Shown: positions 35,591 through 49,008, numbered from the stretch's first letter. The stretch: 64,000 nucleotides of DNA from Membranipora membranacea (GCA_914767715.1 OU612067.1:33330162-33394161); one strand, 5' to 3'. Made by a program: numbers and translations. The notes: generated by a model not told the origin, from the sequence alone.

Positions 35591-36239
35591 AAGGCCGAGG
35601 AATTGCCTATCAAGTCTGAATAGGTCTGTCTGTAACATTGTGTCTGGCGAAAGTAAGATCAGTACATCAAGTCAGTCGCCTCTCCTGATACTGTGATGAG
35701 CCTAATGATCATGATAGAATATCATCTCAGTACACATTCACTGGTTAGTGATACGTGCTCTTTTGATAAACTTTACTCAATAGAGTTGTTCTCCGCCATT
35801 ACATTTCCAATATAGTTCAGATATGATGCTGATTGACTAAGCATAGTAAGTTGTGGTGTTGGTAGTGGTGGCTAAGATCCTTACACAGTTTGCATGCATT
35901 TGTACATTGCTTTACCCATGCTTGTCGTCCCTCAATGCTTACAACATCTCTCCCTTCTCATCTTTGCTTCCCACCCTTCTTTGCCTTACTGCTTTTAAAC
36001 CAATGCACTTACCCCAGAATAATTAAGCACATAAATCACAGTTAGGAGAAATCAACTTCATCATCTGTCTACCCTAGATATGCAACCAGCAGCAGAGCTA
36101 ATATATCAATAGAGCTTCAAAACTGGGGCGTGGTCTGGCCGTGTACTATATGACCAGAAAAAATACCACTGTACACTATCTTATGGCAAAATATGACTAG
36201 CTTAGCAAATCTGGTTTATGCTATCTATAGAAATATTAC
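35591..36239. other. Stretch without a recognisable gene
   Basis: AT-rich flank between the transposase remnant and the fold-back element. No motif recognised. Confidence 0.5.
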
Positions 36240-36241
36240 TA

Positions 36242-36750
36242 CCGGTGTAGTATTGTAAACTGTCCCCCGCGCGAAAACAACCCCGGGACACTTTACAATA
36301 TTGTAAACTGTCCCGGGGACACTTTACAATAAAAACAGGCCTATTGTAAACTGTCCCCCCCTATTGTAAACTGTCCACCCCTATTGTAAACCGTCCCCCC
36401 CTATTGTAAACTGTCCCCCCTATTTGTGACTGTCCATATCGAGAGCCCAGCTGTTTATCACCATTCTAAATGGGTCAGATCATCTAAGTGGAGCATACCA
36501 TGATGTTCTGGCTGCCACTATGATGGCCAAAGTTGTACCATGGGGATGGTGGTGGTATCTCATTGAATGAGTGTATAAAGCCTCTTTTTCATATGGTACT
36601 TTGGGGATCTATTTTTCGCAAACACTAGTTATTTGAAGCTCCTATGATTTAGAGATGTCTGGTTTGCGAAGAAAGGTGCACTAAGCCAACAGTGGATAGA
36701 TGTGTAGTTGCCACATCACAGAACACACATACTTTCATTGCAGGTTCATG
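36242..36750 (+). repeat. Outer unique part of the left arm
   Basis: It begins CCGGTGTAGTATTGTAAACT, contains the palindromic CCGGGACACTTTACAATATT and its inverse, then about four tandem copies of CTATTGTAAACTGTCCCCCC (36350-36425), then 320 bases of single-copy arm matched in inverse at 42640-42960 with few differences. Confidence 0.9.
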
Positions 36751-38024
36751 AGCCGCGCGAAAGCAACCACCCCATTCATTCATCATAAAATCTACCTCCG
36801 TCAAGCATTTGCCTAGGAGTGATGGCAGTCAGTCAAAAGTGTGAGCGGGAGAAATAATAACTTTTGAGCTTTTCATATTGTGAGGATGGGTATTGCACTG
36901 TAAAATATTGCTTAAGCCGCGCGAAAACAACCACCCCCCAAGCTGTCTTATGAAGATATCTGTTAAAAATCTCAAACATAATGAACCGTGATTTTGCATC
37001 CATAATGCGATTATCATAAGGTGACTGTTTACCGAATTTCAGATTAGTAGGTCAGAACTTAATGACACAACGGATGATATGTCGTTCTTTGCAAGTTTAT
37101 GAGCCGCGCGAAAATAACCACCCCATTCAGTCATCTTGAAATCTACCTCAATCAAGCATTTGCCTGTGAGTGATGAAAGTCAGTCACATGTGAGACCTGA
37201 CGAAATAACGACTTTTGAGTTTTTCATATTGTGCCGCCTGGTATTGGACTGTAAAATATTGCTTAAGCCGCGCGAAAACAACCACCCCCCAAAGTGTCTT
37301 ATAAAGATTATCTGTCAAAAAGTCTCAATCATAATGAACCATGATTTGGCAGCCATAATTCGATTGTCATAAGGTGACTGTGTACCAAATTTCAGATTAG
37401 TAGGTCAGAAGTTAATGACACAACGGATGATATGTCGTTCTTTGCAAGTTCATGAGCCGCACGAAAACAACCACCGCATTCATTCATCTTGAAATCTACC
37501 TCAATCAAGAATTTGCCTGTGAGTGATGACAGTCAGTCACAAGTGAGACTGGGAGAAAGACCGCTTTCGAGCTTTTCATATTGTGCGGCCTGATATTGCC
37601 CTGTAAAACATTGCTTAAGCCGTGCAAAAACAACCACCCCCCAAAGTGTCTTATAAAGATAATCTGTCAAAAAGTCTCAATCATAATTGACCATGATTTG
37701 GCAGCCATAATGTGATTGTCATAAGGTGACTGTGTACCAAATTTCAGATTAGTAGGTCAGAACTTAATGACACAACGGATGATATGTCGTTCTTTGCAAG
37801 TTCATGAGCCGCGCGAAAACAACCACCCCATTCATTCATCTTGAAATCTACCTCAATCAAGCATTTGCCTGTGAGTTATGAAAGCCAGTCACAAGTGAGA
37901 CCTGGAGAAATAACCACTTTTGAGGTTTTGATATTGTGCCGCCTGGTATTGGACTGTAAAACATTGCTTAAGCCGCGCGAAAACAACCACCCCCCAAGCT
38001 GTCTTATAAATATTATCTGTCAAT
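36750..38024 (+). repeat. Left-arm satellite, about 4 units of 351 bp
   Basis: Each unit has two copies of a GCCGCGCGAAAACAACCACC motif, one after TGAGCC and one after CTTAAGCC. They alternate at about 163 and 188 bases (for example 36754, 36916, 37103, 37266, 37455, 37617, 37806 and 37970). Confidence 0.9.
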
Positions 38025-38135
38025 CATTCATTGCAGTTGTCCCCCAAAATGAAAGAGGAAACAACTTACAGTATGCTGCCATATGTGCTGTAATTCAAGG
38101 GATCTAACTGTGGAGTGAAAAAATAACCATTCTAT
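38025..38135. other. Unique centre of the fold-back element
   Basis: About 110 bases not found elsewhere in the element. It separates the two oppositely oriented arrays and would be the loop if the arms paired. Confidence 0.75.
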
Positions 38136-41100
38136 CTGAAATTTGGTATACATTCACCTCATGACAATCACATTATAACTAGAAAATCATGGTTCATTCC
38201 GTTTAAGACATTTTCACAGATAATATAAGACAGCTTGGGAGGTGGTTGTATTCGCTCGGCTGAAGCAATAGTTTACAGTGCAATACCAGGCCGCACAATA
38301 TGAAAACCTCAAAAGTCATTATTTCTCCAGGTCTCACATGTGACTGACTTTCATCACTCACAGGCAAATGCTTGATTGAGGTAGATTTCAAGATGACTGA
38401 ATAGGGTGGTTGTTTTCGCGCGGCTCATGAACTTGCAAAGAACGACATATCATCCGTTGTGTCATTAAGTTCTGACCTTCTAATCTGAAATTTGGTACAC
38501 AGTCACCTTATGACAATCACATTATGGCTGCCAAATCATGGTCAATTATGATTGAGACTTTTTGACAGATTATCTTTATAAGACACTTTGGGGGGTGGTT
38601 GTTTTTGCGCGGCTTAAGCAATGTTTTACAGGGCAATATCAGGCCGCACAATATGAAAAGCTCGAAAGCGGTCTTTCTCCCAGTCTCACTTGTGACTGAC
38701 TGTCATCACTCACAGGCAAATGCTTGATTGAGGTAGATTTCAAGATGACTGAATGGGGTGGTTGTTTTCGCGCGGCACATGAACTTGCAAAGAACGACAT
38801 ATCATCCGTTGTGTCATTAATTTCTAACCTTTTAATCCAAAATTAGGTACACAGTCACTTCATGACAATCACATTATTGCTAGAAAATCATGGTTCATTC
38901 CGTTTAAGACATTTTCACAGATAATATAAGACAGCTTGGGAGGTGGTTGTATTCGCTCGGCTGAAGCAATAGTTTACAGTGCAATACCAGGCCGCACAAT
39001 ATGAAAACCTCAAAAGTCATTATTTCTCCAGGTCTCACATGTGACTGACTTTCATCACTCACAGGCAAATGCTTGATTGAGGTAGATTTCAAGATGACTG
39101 AATAGGGTGGTTGTTTTCGCGCGGCTCATGAACTTGCAAAGAACGACATATCATCCGTTGTGTCATTAAGTTCTGACCTTCTAATCTGAAATTTGGTACA
39201 CAGTCACCTTATGACAATCACATTATGGCTGCCAAATCATGGTCAATTATGATTGAGACTTTTTGACAGATTATCTTTATAAGACACTTTGGGGGGTGGT
39301 TGTTTTTGCGCGGCTTAAGCAATGTTTTACAGGGCAATATCAGGCCGCACAATATGAAAAGCTCGAAAGCGGTCTTTCTCCCAGTCTCACTTGTGACTGA
39401 CTGTCATCACTCACAGGCAAATGCTTGATTGAGGTAGATTTCAAGATGACTGAATGGGGTGGTTGTTTTCGCGCGGCACATGAACTTGCAAAGAACGACA
39501 TATCATCCGTTGTGTCATTAATTTCTAACCTTTTAATCCAAAATTAGGTACACAGTCACTTCATGACAATCACATTATTGCTAGAAAATCATGGTTCATT
39601 TCGTTTAAGACATTTTCACAGATAATATAAGACAGCTTGGGAGGTGGTTGTATTCGCTCGGCTGAAGCAATAGTTTACAGTGCAATACCAGGCCGCACAA
39701 TATGAAAACCTCAAAAGTCATTATTTCTCCAGGTCTCACATGTGACTGACTTTCATCACTCACAGGCAAATGCTTGATTGAGGTAGATTTCAAGATGACT
39801 GAATAGGGTGGTTGTTTTCGCGCGGCTCATGAACTTGCAAAGAACGACATATCATCCGTTGTGTCATTAAGTTCTGACCTTCTAATCTGAAATTTGGTAC
39901 ACAGTCACCTTATGACAATCACATTATGGCTGCCAAATCATGGTCAATTATGATTGAGACTTTTTGACAGATTATCTTTATAAGACACTTTGGGGGGTGG
40001 TTGTTTTTGCGCGGCTTAAGCAATGTTTTACAGGGCAATATCAGGCCGCACAATATGAAAAGCTCGAAAGCGGTCTTTCTCCCAGTCTCACTTGTGACTG
40101 ACTGTCATCACTCACAGGCAAATGCTTGATTGAGGTAGATTTCAAGATGACTGAATGGGGTGGTTGTTTTCGCGCGGCACATGAACTTGCAAAGAACGAC
40201 ATATCATCCGTTGTGTCATTAATTTCTAACCTTTTAATCCAAAATTAGGTACACAGTCACTTCATGACAATCACATTATTGCTAGAAAATCATGGTTCAT
40301 TCCGTTTAAGACATTTTCACAGATAATATAAGACAGCTTGGGAGGTGGTTGTATTCGCTCGGCTGAAGCAATAGTTTACAGTGCAATACCAGGCCGCACA
40401 ATATGAAAACCTCAAAAGTCATTATTTCTCCAGGTCTCACATGTGACTGACTTTCATCACTCACAGGCAAATGCTTGATTGAGGTAGATTTCAAGATGAC
40501 TGAATAGGGTGGTTGTTTTCGCGCGGCTCATGAACTTGCAAAGAACGACATATCATCCGTTGTGTCATTAAGTTCTGACCTTCTAATCTGAAATTTGGTA
40601 CACAGTCACCTTATGACAATCACATTATGGCTGCCAAATCATGGTCAATTATGATTGAGACTTTTTGACAGATTATCTTTATAAGACACTTTGGGGGGTG
40701 GTTGTTTTTGCGCGGCTTAAGCAATGTTTTACAGGGCAATATCAGGCCGCACAATATGAAAAGCTCGAAAGCGGTCTTTCTCCCAGTCTCACTTGTGACT
40801 GACTGTCATCACTCACAGGCAAATGCTTGATTGAGGTAGATTTCAAGATGACTGAATGGGGTGGTTGTTTTCGCGCGGCACATGAACTTGCAAAGAACGA
40901 CATATCATCCGTTGTGTCATTAATTTCTAACCTTTTAATCCAAAATTAGGTACACAGTCACTTCATGACAATCACATTATTGCTAGAAAATCATGGTTCA
41001 TTTCGTTTGAGACTTTTTGACAGATAATCTTTATAAGACAGCTTGGGGGGTGGTTGTTTTCGCGCGGCTTAAGCAATGTTTTACAGGGCAATATCAGGCC

Positions 41101-42640
41101 GCACAATATGAAAAGCTCGAAAGCGGTTATTTCTCCCACTCTCACTTGTGACTGACTGTCATCACTCACAGGCAAATTCCTGATTGAGGTAGATTTCAAG
41201 ATGAATGAATGGGGTGGTTGTTTTCGCGCGGCTCATGAACTTGCAAAGAGCGACATATCATCCGTTGTGTCATTAATTTCTAACCTTTTAATCCAAAATT
41301 AGGTACACAGTCACTTCATGACAATCACATTATTGCTAGAAAATCATGGTTCATTTCGTTTGAGACTTTTTGACAGATAATCTTTATAAGACAGCTTGGG
41401 GGGTGGTTGTTTTCGCGCGGCTTAAGCAATATTTTACAGTCCAATACCAGGCGGCACAATATGAAAAACTCAAAAATCGTTATTTCTCCAGGTCTCACTT
41501 GTGACTGACTTTTATCACTCACAGGCAAATGCTTGATTGAGGTAGAATTCAAGATGAATGAATGGGGTGGTTGTTTGCGCGCGGCTCATGAACTTGCAAA
41601 GAACGACATATCATCCGTTGTGTCATTAAGTTCTGACCTACTAATCTGAAATTTGGTACACAGTCACCTTATGACAATCAAATTATGGCTGCCAAATCAT
41701 GGTCAATTATGATTGAAACTTTTTGACAGATTATCTTTATAAGACACTTTGGGGGGTGGTTGTTTTTGCGCGGCTTAAGCAATGTTTTACAGGGCAATAC
41801 CAGGCCGCACAATATGAAAAGCTCGAAAGCGGTTATTTCTCCCACTCTCACTTGTGACTGACTGTCATCACTCACAGGCAAATTCTTGATTGAGGTAGAT
41901 TTCAAGATGAATGGGGTGGTTGTTTTCGCGCGGCTCATGAACTTGCAAAGAACGACATATCATCCGTTGTGTCATTAACTTCTGACCTACTAATCTGGAA
42001 TTTGGCACACAGTCACCTTATGACAATCGAATTATGGCTGCCAAATCATGGTTCATTATGATTGAGACTTTTTGACAGATAATCTTTATAAGACACTTTG
42101 GGGGGTGGTTGTTTTCGCGCGGCTTAAGCAATATTTTACAGTCCAATACCAGGCGGCACAATATGAAAAACTCAAAAGTCATTATTTCTCCAGGACTCAC
42201 ATGTGACTGACTTTCATCACTCACAGGCAAATGCTTGATTGAGGAAGATTTCAAGATGACTGAATTGGGTGGTTATTTTCGCGCGGCTCATGAACTTGCA
42301 AAGAACGACATATCATCCGTTGTGTCATTAAGTTCTGACCTACTAATCTGAAATTTGGTACACAGTCACCTTATGATAATCGCATTATGGATGCAAAATC
42401 ACGGTTCATTATGTTTGAGACTTTTTAACAGATATCTTTATAAGACAGCTCGGGGGGTGGTTGTTTTCGCGCGGCTTAAGCAATATTTTACAGTGCAATA
42501 CCCATCCTCACAATATGAAAAGCTCAAAAGTAATTATTGCTCCCGCTCACACTTGTGACTGACTCCTAGGCAAATGCTTGACGGAGGTAGATTTTATGAT
42601 GAATGAATGGGGTGGTTGCTTTCGCGCGGCTCATGAACCT
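38136..42640 (-). repeat. Right-arm satellite, about 13 units of 351 bp
   Basis: Same unit as the left arm, inverted. Four consecutive 701-bp double units (about 38180-40983) are almost identical to one another; their matching ORFs start exactly 701 bases apart. Within each double unit the two halves differ, one carrying TATTCGCTCGGC in place of TTTTCGCGCGGC. The remaining units (41-42.6 kb) are spaced by about 353, 353 and 340 bases and are more diverged. Confidence 0.92.
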
Positions 42641-43141
42641 GCAATGAAAGTATGTGTGTTCTGTGATGTGGCAACTACACATCTATCCACTGTTGGCTTA
42701 GTGCACCTTTCTTCGCAAACCAGACATCTCTAAATCATAGGAGCTTCAAATAACTAGTGTTTGCGAAAAATAGATCCATAAAGTACCATATGAAAAAGAG
42801 GCTTTATACACCCATTCAATGAGATACCACCACCATCCCCATGGTACAACTTTGGCCATCATAGTGGCAGCCAGTACATCATGGTATGCTCCACTTAGAT
42901 GATCTGACCCATTTAGAATGGTGATAAACAGCTGGGCTCTCGATATGGACAGTCACAAATAGGGGGGACAGTTTACAATAGGGGGGGACGGTTTACAATA
43001 GGGGGGGGACAGTTTACAATAGGGGGGGACAGTTTACAATAGGCCCGTTTTTATTGTAAAGTGTCCCCGGGACAGTTTACAATATTGTAAAGTGTCCCGG
43101 GGTTGTTTTCGCGCGGGGGACAGTTTACAATACTACACCGG
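42640..43141 (-). repeat. Outer unique part of the right arm
   Basis: Inverse of 36242-36750, including the tandem ACAGTTTACAATAGGGGGG units at 42960-43045 and the terminal CACCGG. Confidence 0.9.
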
Positions 43142-43496
43142 TATAAAGACAATCTGATTCTAACTACAACAATGTGAGCAAGGAGTGATGTGGTGTTTGT
43201 TTCAGATGACAAAGTTGTTCTGGCAAGAAGTACCTGCTAATACCATAGTAGTAAGAAAGGTGAAAAGTGAGGAGTTTATTTTTTATTTATGTAGAGGGAC
43301 TCTAACGGTGTAATTCCGTCACAACTCACAACCAGTCTGTTGGAACAGGGAGAATGGAAGGTTTGGAAGCAGAACTACCGGGGCATTCAACAACTGGATT
43401 TGCACCAAATACAGATGGCCTGTGGTTGGTAGCATAGTCTAGAGTTGCAAATGACCAGAAAAGAAGACTATAAATTGTATTCCTTATTTCTTTCCA

Positions 43497-44485
43497 GGCA
43501 CTCACTCTCAGTGGATCTGTTGCAAATGTACTTGAGAATGAGGAAAGATATTCCGCTACTATAGAATTCATACAGATGTTCAATGATGTCTTCGATGTAC
43601 TGAACATCCGATAAAAGTCTGAGGGATGGAACTCAAGAAACAAGAACAAGATGCCGCTAGAATCACCTAGTACAGATTAGCGTTTCAAGGTAGGAATTAT
43701 TTCTTACAAATATGACAGACTAATCAAATATTTCAATGTTTTTATCGTCACGCCAAGTTTATCCTGGGCACGGAAATCCGACAAGCGCTTTAAAGTTACA
43801 CAGATTAGAAATCTAAATCATAGCTTTAATACATATATCACATTATTTTTCTGATGTTACAGTTCATCGAAGACATTCTTGACTTGCTAACTCAATGGGA
43901 TGATGAAGAAAATGGTCTCGAAATCACGGATGCAGAAAGGTCAAAATGTCTGCTTGGCATTCAGACAAGACTCAGCTGGAGAATCACTTGTAAGTACGCT
44001 TTACAATGTGATGCAAAATCTGTGATATTGATCATAGTTAAAAGCAAGGCTGTGGAAATCAAGATATACATAGAATGCCATTTTGCACATACTTCTGTAT
44101 CCTTAGCAAATACTATATTAGGCTAAATTCAAGTCGAGCTTACTCAGATACTTACTCTAGAGACTCAGCATCTTTACTTTATTATAGACTCCCACCTCAA
44201 ATAACCAAGATTAAGTGTGAGCTATCATTACGTCATTATAATATTCCTACAGATCACTCCTTCTTCGCTCTCACTGAGGAGTTATTGAGCGAGGGTTACG
44301 ATTTCATCTTGACTGAGAAAACTCTTTGTCAAGATAGCTTGGAGCAGTACTTTGGTCACCAAAGGGCCAAAACTGACAGTAACAATGCTCCAACTATGAG
44401 CGAGTTTCGAAATACAGCCAGGATACTGACAGTGACACAAGAGGCTGAACGTACTATATCCAAAGGGAACTACACTAAACTTTAA
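43497..44485 (+). pseudogene. P-element/THAP9-like transposase C-terminal part
   Basis: Block 1 starts after TTTCCAG at 43498: LTLSGSVANVLENEERYSAT, then FIQMFNDVFDVLNIR. Block 2 (about 43858-43989) reads FIEDILDLLTQWDDEENG and ends at GTAAGT. Block 3, after CCTACAG at 44251, reads SFFALTEELLSEGYDFILTE, KTLCQDSLEQYFGHQRAKTD, NNAPTMSEFRNTARIL. The LSxSVA, FNDxFDxLN and QDxLExYFGxxR segments, in this order and spacing, are the C-terminal half of P-superfamily transposases. The THAP DNA-binding domain and the first part of the catalytic core are not seen. A stop after LNIR may be in the intron. It lies 350 bases outside the fold-back element. Confidence 0.75.
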
Positions 44486-47400
44486 AAATACACTATGGTG
44501 ATCTCTGAAGAGCCAATGGAGAATGGACGTTGACAAAGGAATTGTGATATCTTGGAGAACAATTGCTACACCTATCTGCAATGAGATTTACCTGACTCTA
44601 TCTTTTTCTTCATCTCCAAACTACCTGTCTGGTATTTTCTTTCTTCTAGTCCAAGTGCAGTGCAGCAGAAACTACTTGCTTTGGTGTGATTGGTTCATTA
44701 CACTACAGTCACAGCTATTCTTATTATTACTACAATTGGCCAGTCTGCGCATGTGCGAACTGTTGAGGCATACGTTCGTCTCTGCAGCATAGGGCTTGAA
44801 CTAATTCACCTAGTCTGAGTACCAAAATTGGGAAAACAATGGAAACCCATATTTTGGAAATATTTTGGCCTAAATGGAACACTGGTTTTGATATCTCATA
44901 ACCTTGAACCCTGGGAGTTGCCTTTCTTGATGGAAGGCAGCGCCACCACTGCTGTGCTGCAGAGATAGACTATGTCACAAGGCTATCCTGCAAGCAGAAT
45001 GACAATTGGCTGTACAGTGGTATTTTTCTCTGGTGACACCTGATTGGTCAATTCTTAGCTGGCCCATATTCTGCCTGCTTATATATAGATAAAGGGACAG
45101 TGGAAGCTTAGGACTGCGTAAGCTTTGACCAGCAGGACACCACTCAGGGAGTGAGGTTTTGGACAATGACGAGGATGAAGAATATTAACTAAAAGAGGAT
45201 ATGTTATAAAGACGCAAATGTTAAACATGCATTGCGATGCTACAGCCCAGGACTAAGGACACTCTGTGTAATCAACAAGTTTATAGAGATGGACGCTTAG
45301 AGAATAATTCATAAAAAAATATAGAGACTAGTTTCTCCACAACACAGGCATATACCTGACCCACAAACCCATAATATGCCTTATACTCAACTCCCGCAAG
45401 AAAAAGAAAAAAAATAGGATATGGAGAAGGATGGGAATCGACCAACAGTCAGTAGAATTTTCTAGTTTCTTGTTTGCAATCTAAATGAGTCTACATTGTC
45501 GACAATAATATTTCTCAGAGAAGAGAAGACTAATTACAAATCCATAAAAACAAGGACAGTATGGAATTCAGCTTTCTTCTAAGCACATGAGGCCTGTAGA
45601 ACATAGAGGCATAGGGAACTGAAATTGTTAAGGCAAAAAATTTTTGTTGCACTGCTGCCAGTTAGCCAAGGAAAGTGACGCGAAAAAAAAAAATAAGCAA
45701 ATTGCTAATGGAAGTTATGCATGTCTAGCTGAAAACCACATTTAAAACCTCAAGATCAAGATCAAACCTCAGAAATTGAGACAGAAATAACGGGAAGTAT
45801 AGGGCGTTCGGGACCAGTTGGGTATGTTGACCAACACACCTGTCTAGTCAAGGTAGTTTCAGAATGAATCAGAAACAACAATAATTGGACAAAGCAACAG
45901 CTTAGAGTGAAGAGCTGGTAAAATAGTAGGCTGCTTCAGCATTGCAAATCAATGAGTCTTTCTGCTACCAGAAAACAAAACAGAGCCAAACTTCAGCGTA
46001 AACTGGTATAAAAAAAGCGAGTCAAAGATTTACACTTCCAGCGCCCAAGCAGCCAGAGAGAAACAGAAGTAAAAAAAGTCACATCGTGACGCCGGGCTAT
46101 AATGACGAGAAAAAAAGGGTAAGAGTGGAGGGAGGCATGTCCTTAGTCTAAAAGCAAAACTGAACACAAACAGACACAAGCTCATTGAGAGAGTGCCCTA
46201 TTTCATGATTCCATTCAGAAACGCCTGTAAAATTGAGAAAAAAAATCCACTAGTTGAAAACCACAATGTGATATCATTATTGATCCAGGTGGTATAGTCT
46301 ATCGTTGGTACAGCTTTTCATGAAGGTGCCGTGTATAAACGTTACTGTCAACCTTTCACTCACCATAAAGTTTAAAATGCGAAGTTCATCAAATTCTTGT
46401 CGAGCAATCCTAGTGCGTACCTCTGATATTTCCCATGACTATGCATCAATACTCCGATGATGGCACTGGTACGGTCGCTAATCTCTTCATAAAACATCAT
46501 GAAAGCAAAGAATAAACAATGTGCATAAGTGAGAGACTTGTCATAACTCATAAGGGCATTCAGTCATCAATGTGGAAACACGAGGTGGGTAGGGGCAGAC
46601 ACATCACAAACCCATAGCAAAATGTATCAGAGTCTGTGTACAGGCTGGGGCTTAATATCCTAATTTAGAAGGACACCAAGTAGTGAGGTGATGTTAACAA
46701 GTGCCTGTGTACCATGAATGAAGCTGAGACACAGTAACATACATTGCATGATTACAATGAACATTTGATGACAAAGTGGCTCCAGGGAGGGCACAACCAG
46801 CCACTGGGAGTTGTCTTCCATTTTGGCAAGGGGCAACATAACACAACTATGATGAATGACTTCGAAAGGGTCATAATGGTTAGTCAGCTAAATGCATTTG
46901 AAGAATACAAAGAGAGTATCTGTATCATTTTTCAAAGTTTATTCTTGTTGAGTTTTATCACAAAATTACATCAGTTGATGAGCTACACAGGCAGCACAAG
47001 AATACGTATTACTGACACTAATTTTAACCAAAGCTAAACGCTTTGAGCGGGTGTCCGACGACTCCTTTGAGGTTCTGAAATTGTGATCTCAGTACCTTGA
47101 GATTTTGTTAGAGCAAATCTGTGACACTGAGTAGGTCTCTAGATTGTAGACTCACCTGGTGATTCAGAAGTTATCCTCAGATCATCAGCTTCTAAACCAT
47201 AACCACATTTAATACCCAGTTCACCATTCCTTTCTGTAAATAACACAGTCAATAAGTTGCGGTCTCTCCCTGACTTGTTGTATCATGTGGAAAATTCTTC
47301 TCTTCAAAATCAAATACTTTGTTGTGTCAAATATGTTGTTGGTTGTATCTGGGCGAAGGTATGTGTGTGCATTTCGAACTCCAACCAATGGCCTACTGAC

Positions 47401-49007
47401 CCAAACGCTAACAATAATCACACAATCAATAAAACAGCTCGCTTATAGCATTTGGACAACTTCTAATCACAAAAACTGGCGTAGTTTGAAGGTTGCTTAT
47501 TTTAGAAAAACTCGATTCCAACACGAAACAAATTTCTAAATTCAAAGTTAAAAAGTCAACTAACATCACTTACTTTTTCTTACCTGTTTCTCTATGGGTA
47601 AATTTCTGCATATAGTATATCTGTAGAGCAAAGACACAGAGAAATGGAGAATCGAAATCCACTAATGGATTAGCACTCTGCTCCCAATACATCACTTCTG
47701 CTACACATTCATTTCTCCTTAGTTCTTTCATAACATGCCTGTGAGGAATAAAACTAGGCAATCCCTTATGATAACTCTATTCATTCATTTGTATAATGCA
47801 GGGCTTAACTGACAACTGTTATGTAACAATCTGAGTGTGAGGATTTATTTACAGGCAACAACAGCCAAGTCATGAGATTTGAGAATAACATTGGATGCCT
47901 AGTATTTAGTATCTTAATCGCTATATTTCATGAATATTAAACCAAGCTATTCTATTCACTAAACAATCACCACCGCTATGTATAAATTGTATGCCCTAGC
48001 TAGATAGCCAAACATTTACCTATTAGTCCAGTGGCAGCAGGGAGACTGGTGGCAGCCTACCAAAAATGTGGTTTGAAACACAACTTCATTTATGAAATTG
48101 GATGGATAAATTCTAAGTCTGGATTTTAAGGTAGTTTTTCGAGGCGGTCGCAATGGTGAGGATATACCTTACATTAAGTTGCACAATAGGCAGCAAATTG
48201 TCAAAAACGCTGCCGAAAATTGCCAAAATTTATGTTTTTATAGATTTAAAAGGTCTGCCCTGTGCTCACCCTATAAGTTGGGCTACTCAAACTCAGCAAT
48301 CAGATTCATACATACATTGGTCAGTTTTTGGTATAATATCAGCATAATATCTCAAATTATGAGTGAATGACCAACCTAAAGCTTTGTACCCACCAATGTG
48401 CTTTTTTAATCTCAGGAAGGAGATATTGCACTGGCAATCATTAAAGTAGCATACAACACCGGCACCACCGGATATAAATCCACTTGCTATTTGCCTTCAC
48501 AGATAGGCAACATACTCAACAATGAAAATCAGAGGTATAAGCTCTGGTTCTGCACCACAGGGCAGTCAGCAGCCCCTAAACCGCAATGGCTGCTGCAAAC
48601 CGAGTTTATACGGGAAGCTATGTTTTGTTTGTAATCTCAGAGAAAAGCGCAATTTTTTTTATTGAAGGCAAAAACATTCTTTTTGTTGATGATTTTTTCA
48701 ATTGACATGACTGTTTATGTATTAAGATTAAAACAAACAAAATATAACTGCTTTAATTCTTGAGGCAATTACTTTTCTACATAAAATTTTTCCAGCAATA
48801 TATTTATTTCGAGAGTATTAACACTTGACCAATCATATTGGGTATGCCTAATACTAAAATAAAATGGTGGAAGAGAGGTTGCAATTAAAATACTTAGAAT
48901 TTTCAAATTTAATACTTTTTTTATAACATGCAAATTTAGAATGAGTACGTCATTACGCATCAAATATCAAAATATAATATTTGTGATTGTCTGCTACTTT
49001 GAGGAAT
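44486..49007. other. Long stretch without a recognisable gene
   Basis: Short ORFs (44523-44792, 46744-47037, 47221-47539, 48153-48370) have no recognisable domains and no consistent splice borders. Local A-rich runs are common at 45.4-46.3 kb. It may be intergenic sequence or long introns of a gene whose exons I cannot see. Confidence 0.45.
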
Positions 49008-49008
49008 T

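Larger units (their letters stand above)
36240..43143. mobile_element. Fold-back (FB/TU-like) element, 6.9 kb, with satellite-bearing arms
   Basis: Both ends read TACCGGTGTAGTATTGTAAA inward. The outer 500 bases of each end (36242-36750 and 42630-43141) are near-perfect inverted copies. Inside, each arm consists of tandem units of about 351 bp, in opposite directions on the two sides of a unique centre at about 38025-38135. The left arm has about 4 units and the right about 13. Nothing in it encodes a recognisable protein; the 62-90-residue ORFs recur only because the units recur. TA at each edge (36240-36241 and 43142-43143) may be a target duplication or part of the terminus. Long inverted arms built of tandem subrepeats are the defining trait of fold-back elements such as Drosophila FB and sea-urchin TU. 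Confidence 0.9.

Noticed and set aside
37136-42254. Repeated 62-90 residue ORFs beginning MKSTSIKHLPVS
   Set aside because: They recur because the 351-bp satellite unit recurs. They share start and composition but have no domain, no splice signals and no sign of codon-level selection that I can see.
43326-43649. 107-residue minus-strand ORF
   Set aside because: It is antisense to the P-like transposase block, whose plus-strand motifs explain the sequence.
46744-47037. 97-residue plus-strand ORF
   Set aside because: No recognisable domain, no splice context, and composition like the surrounding non-coding DNA.
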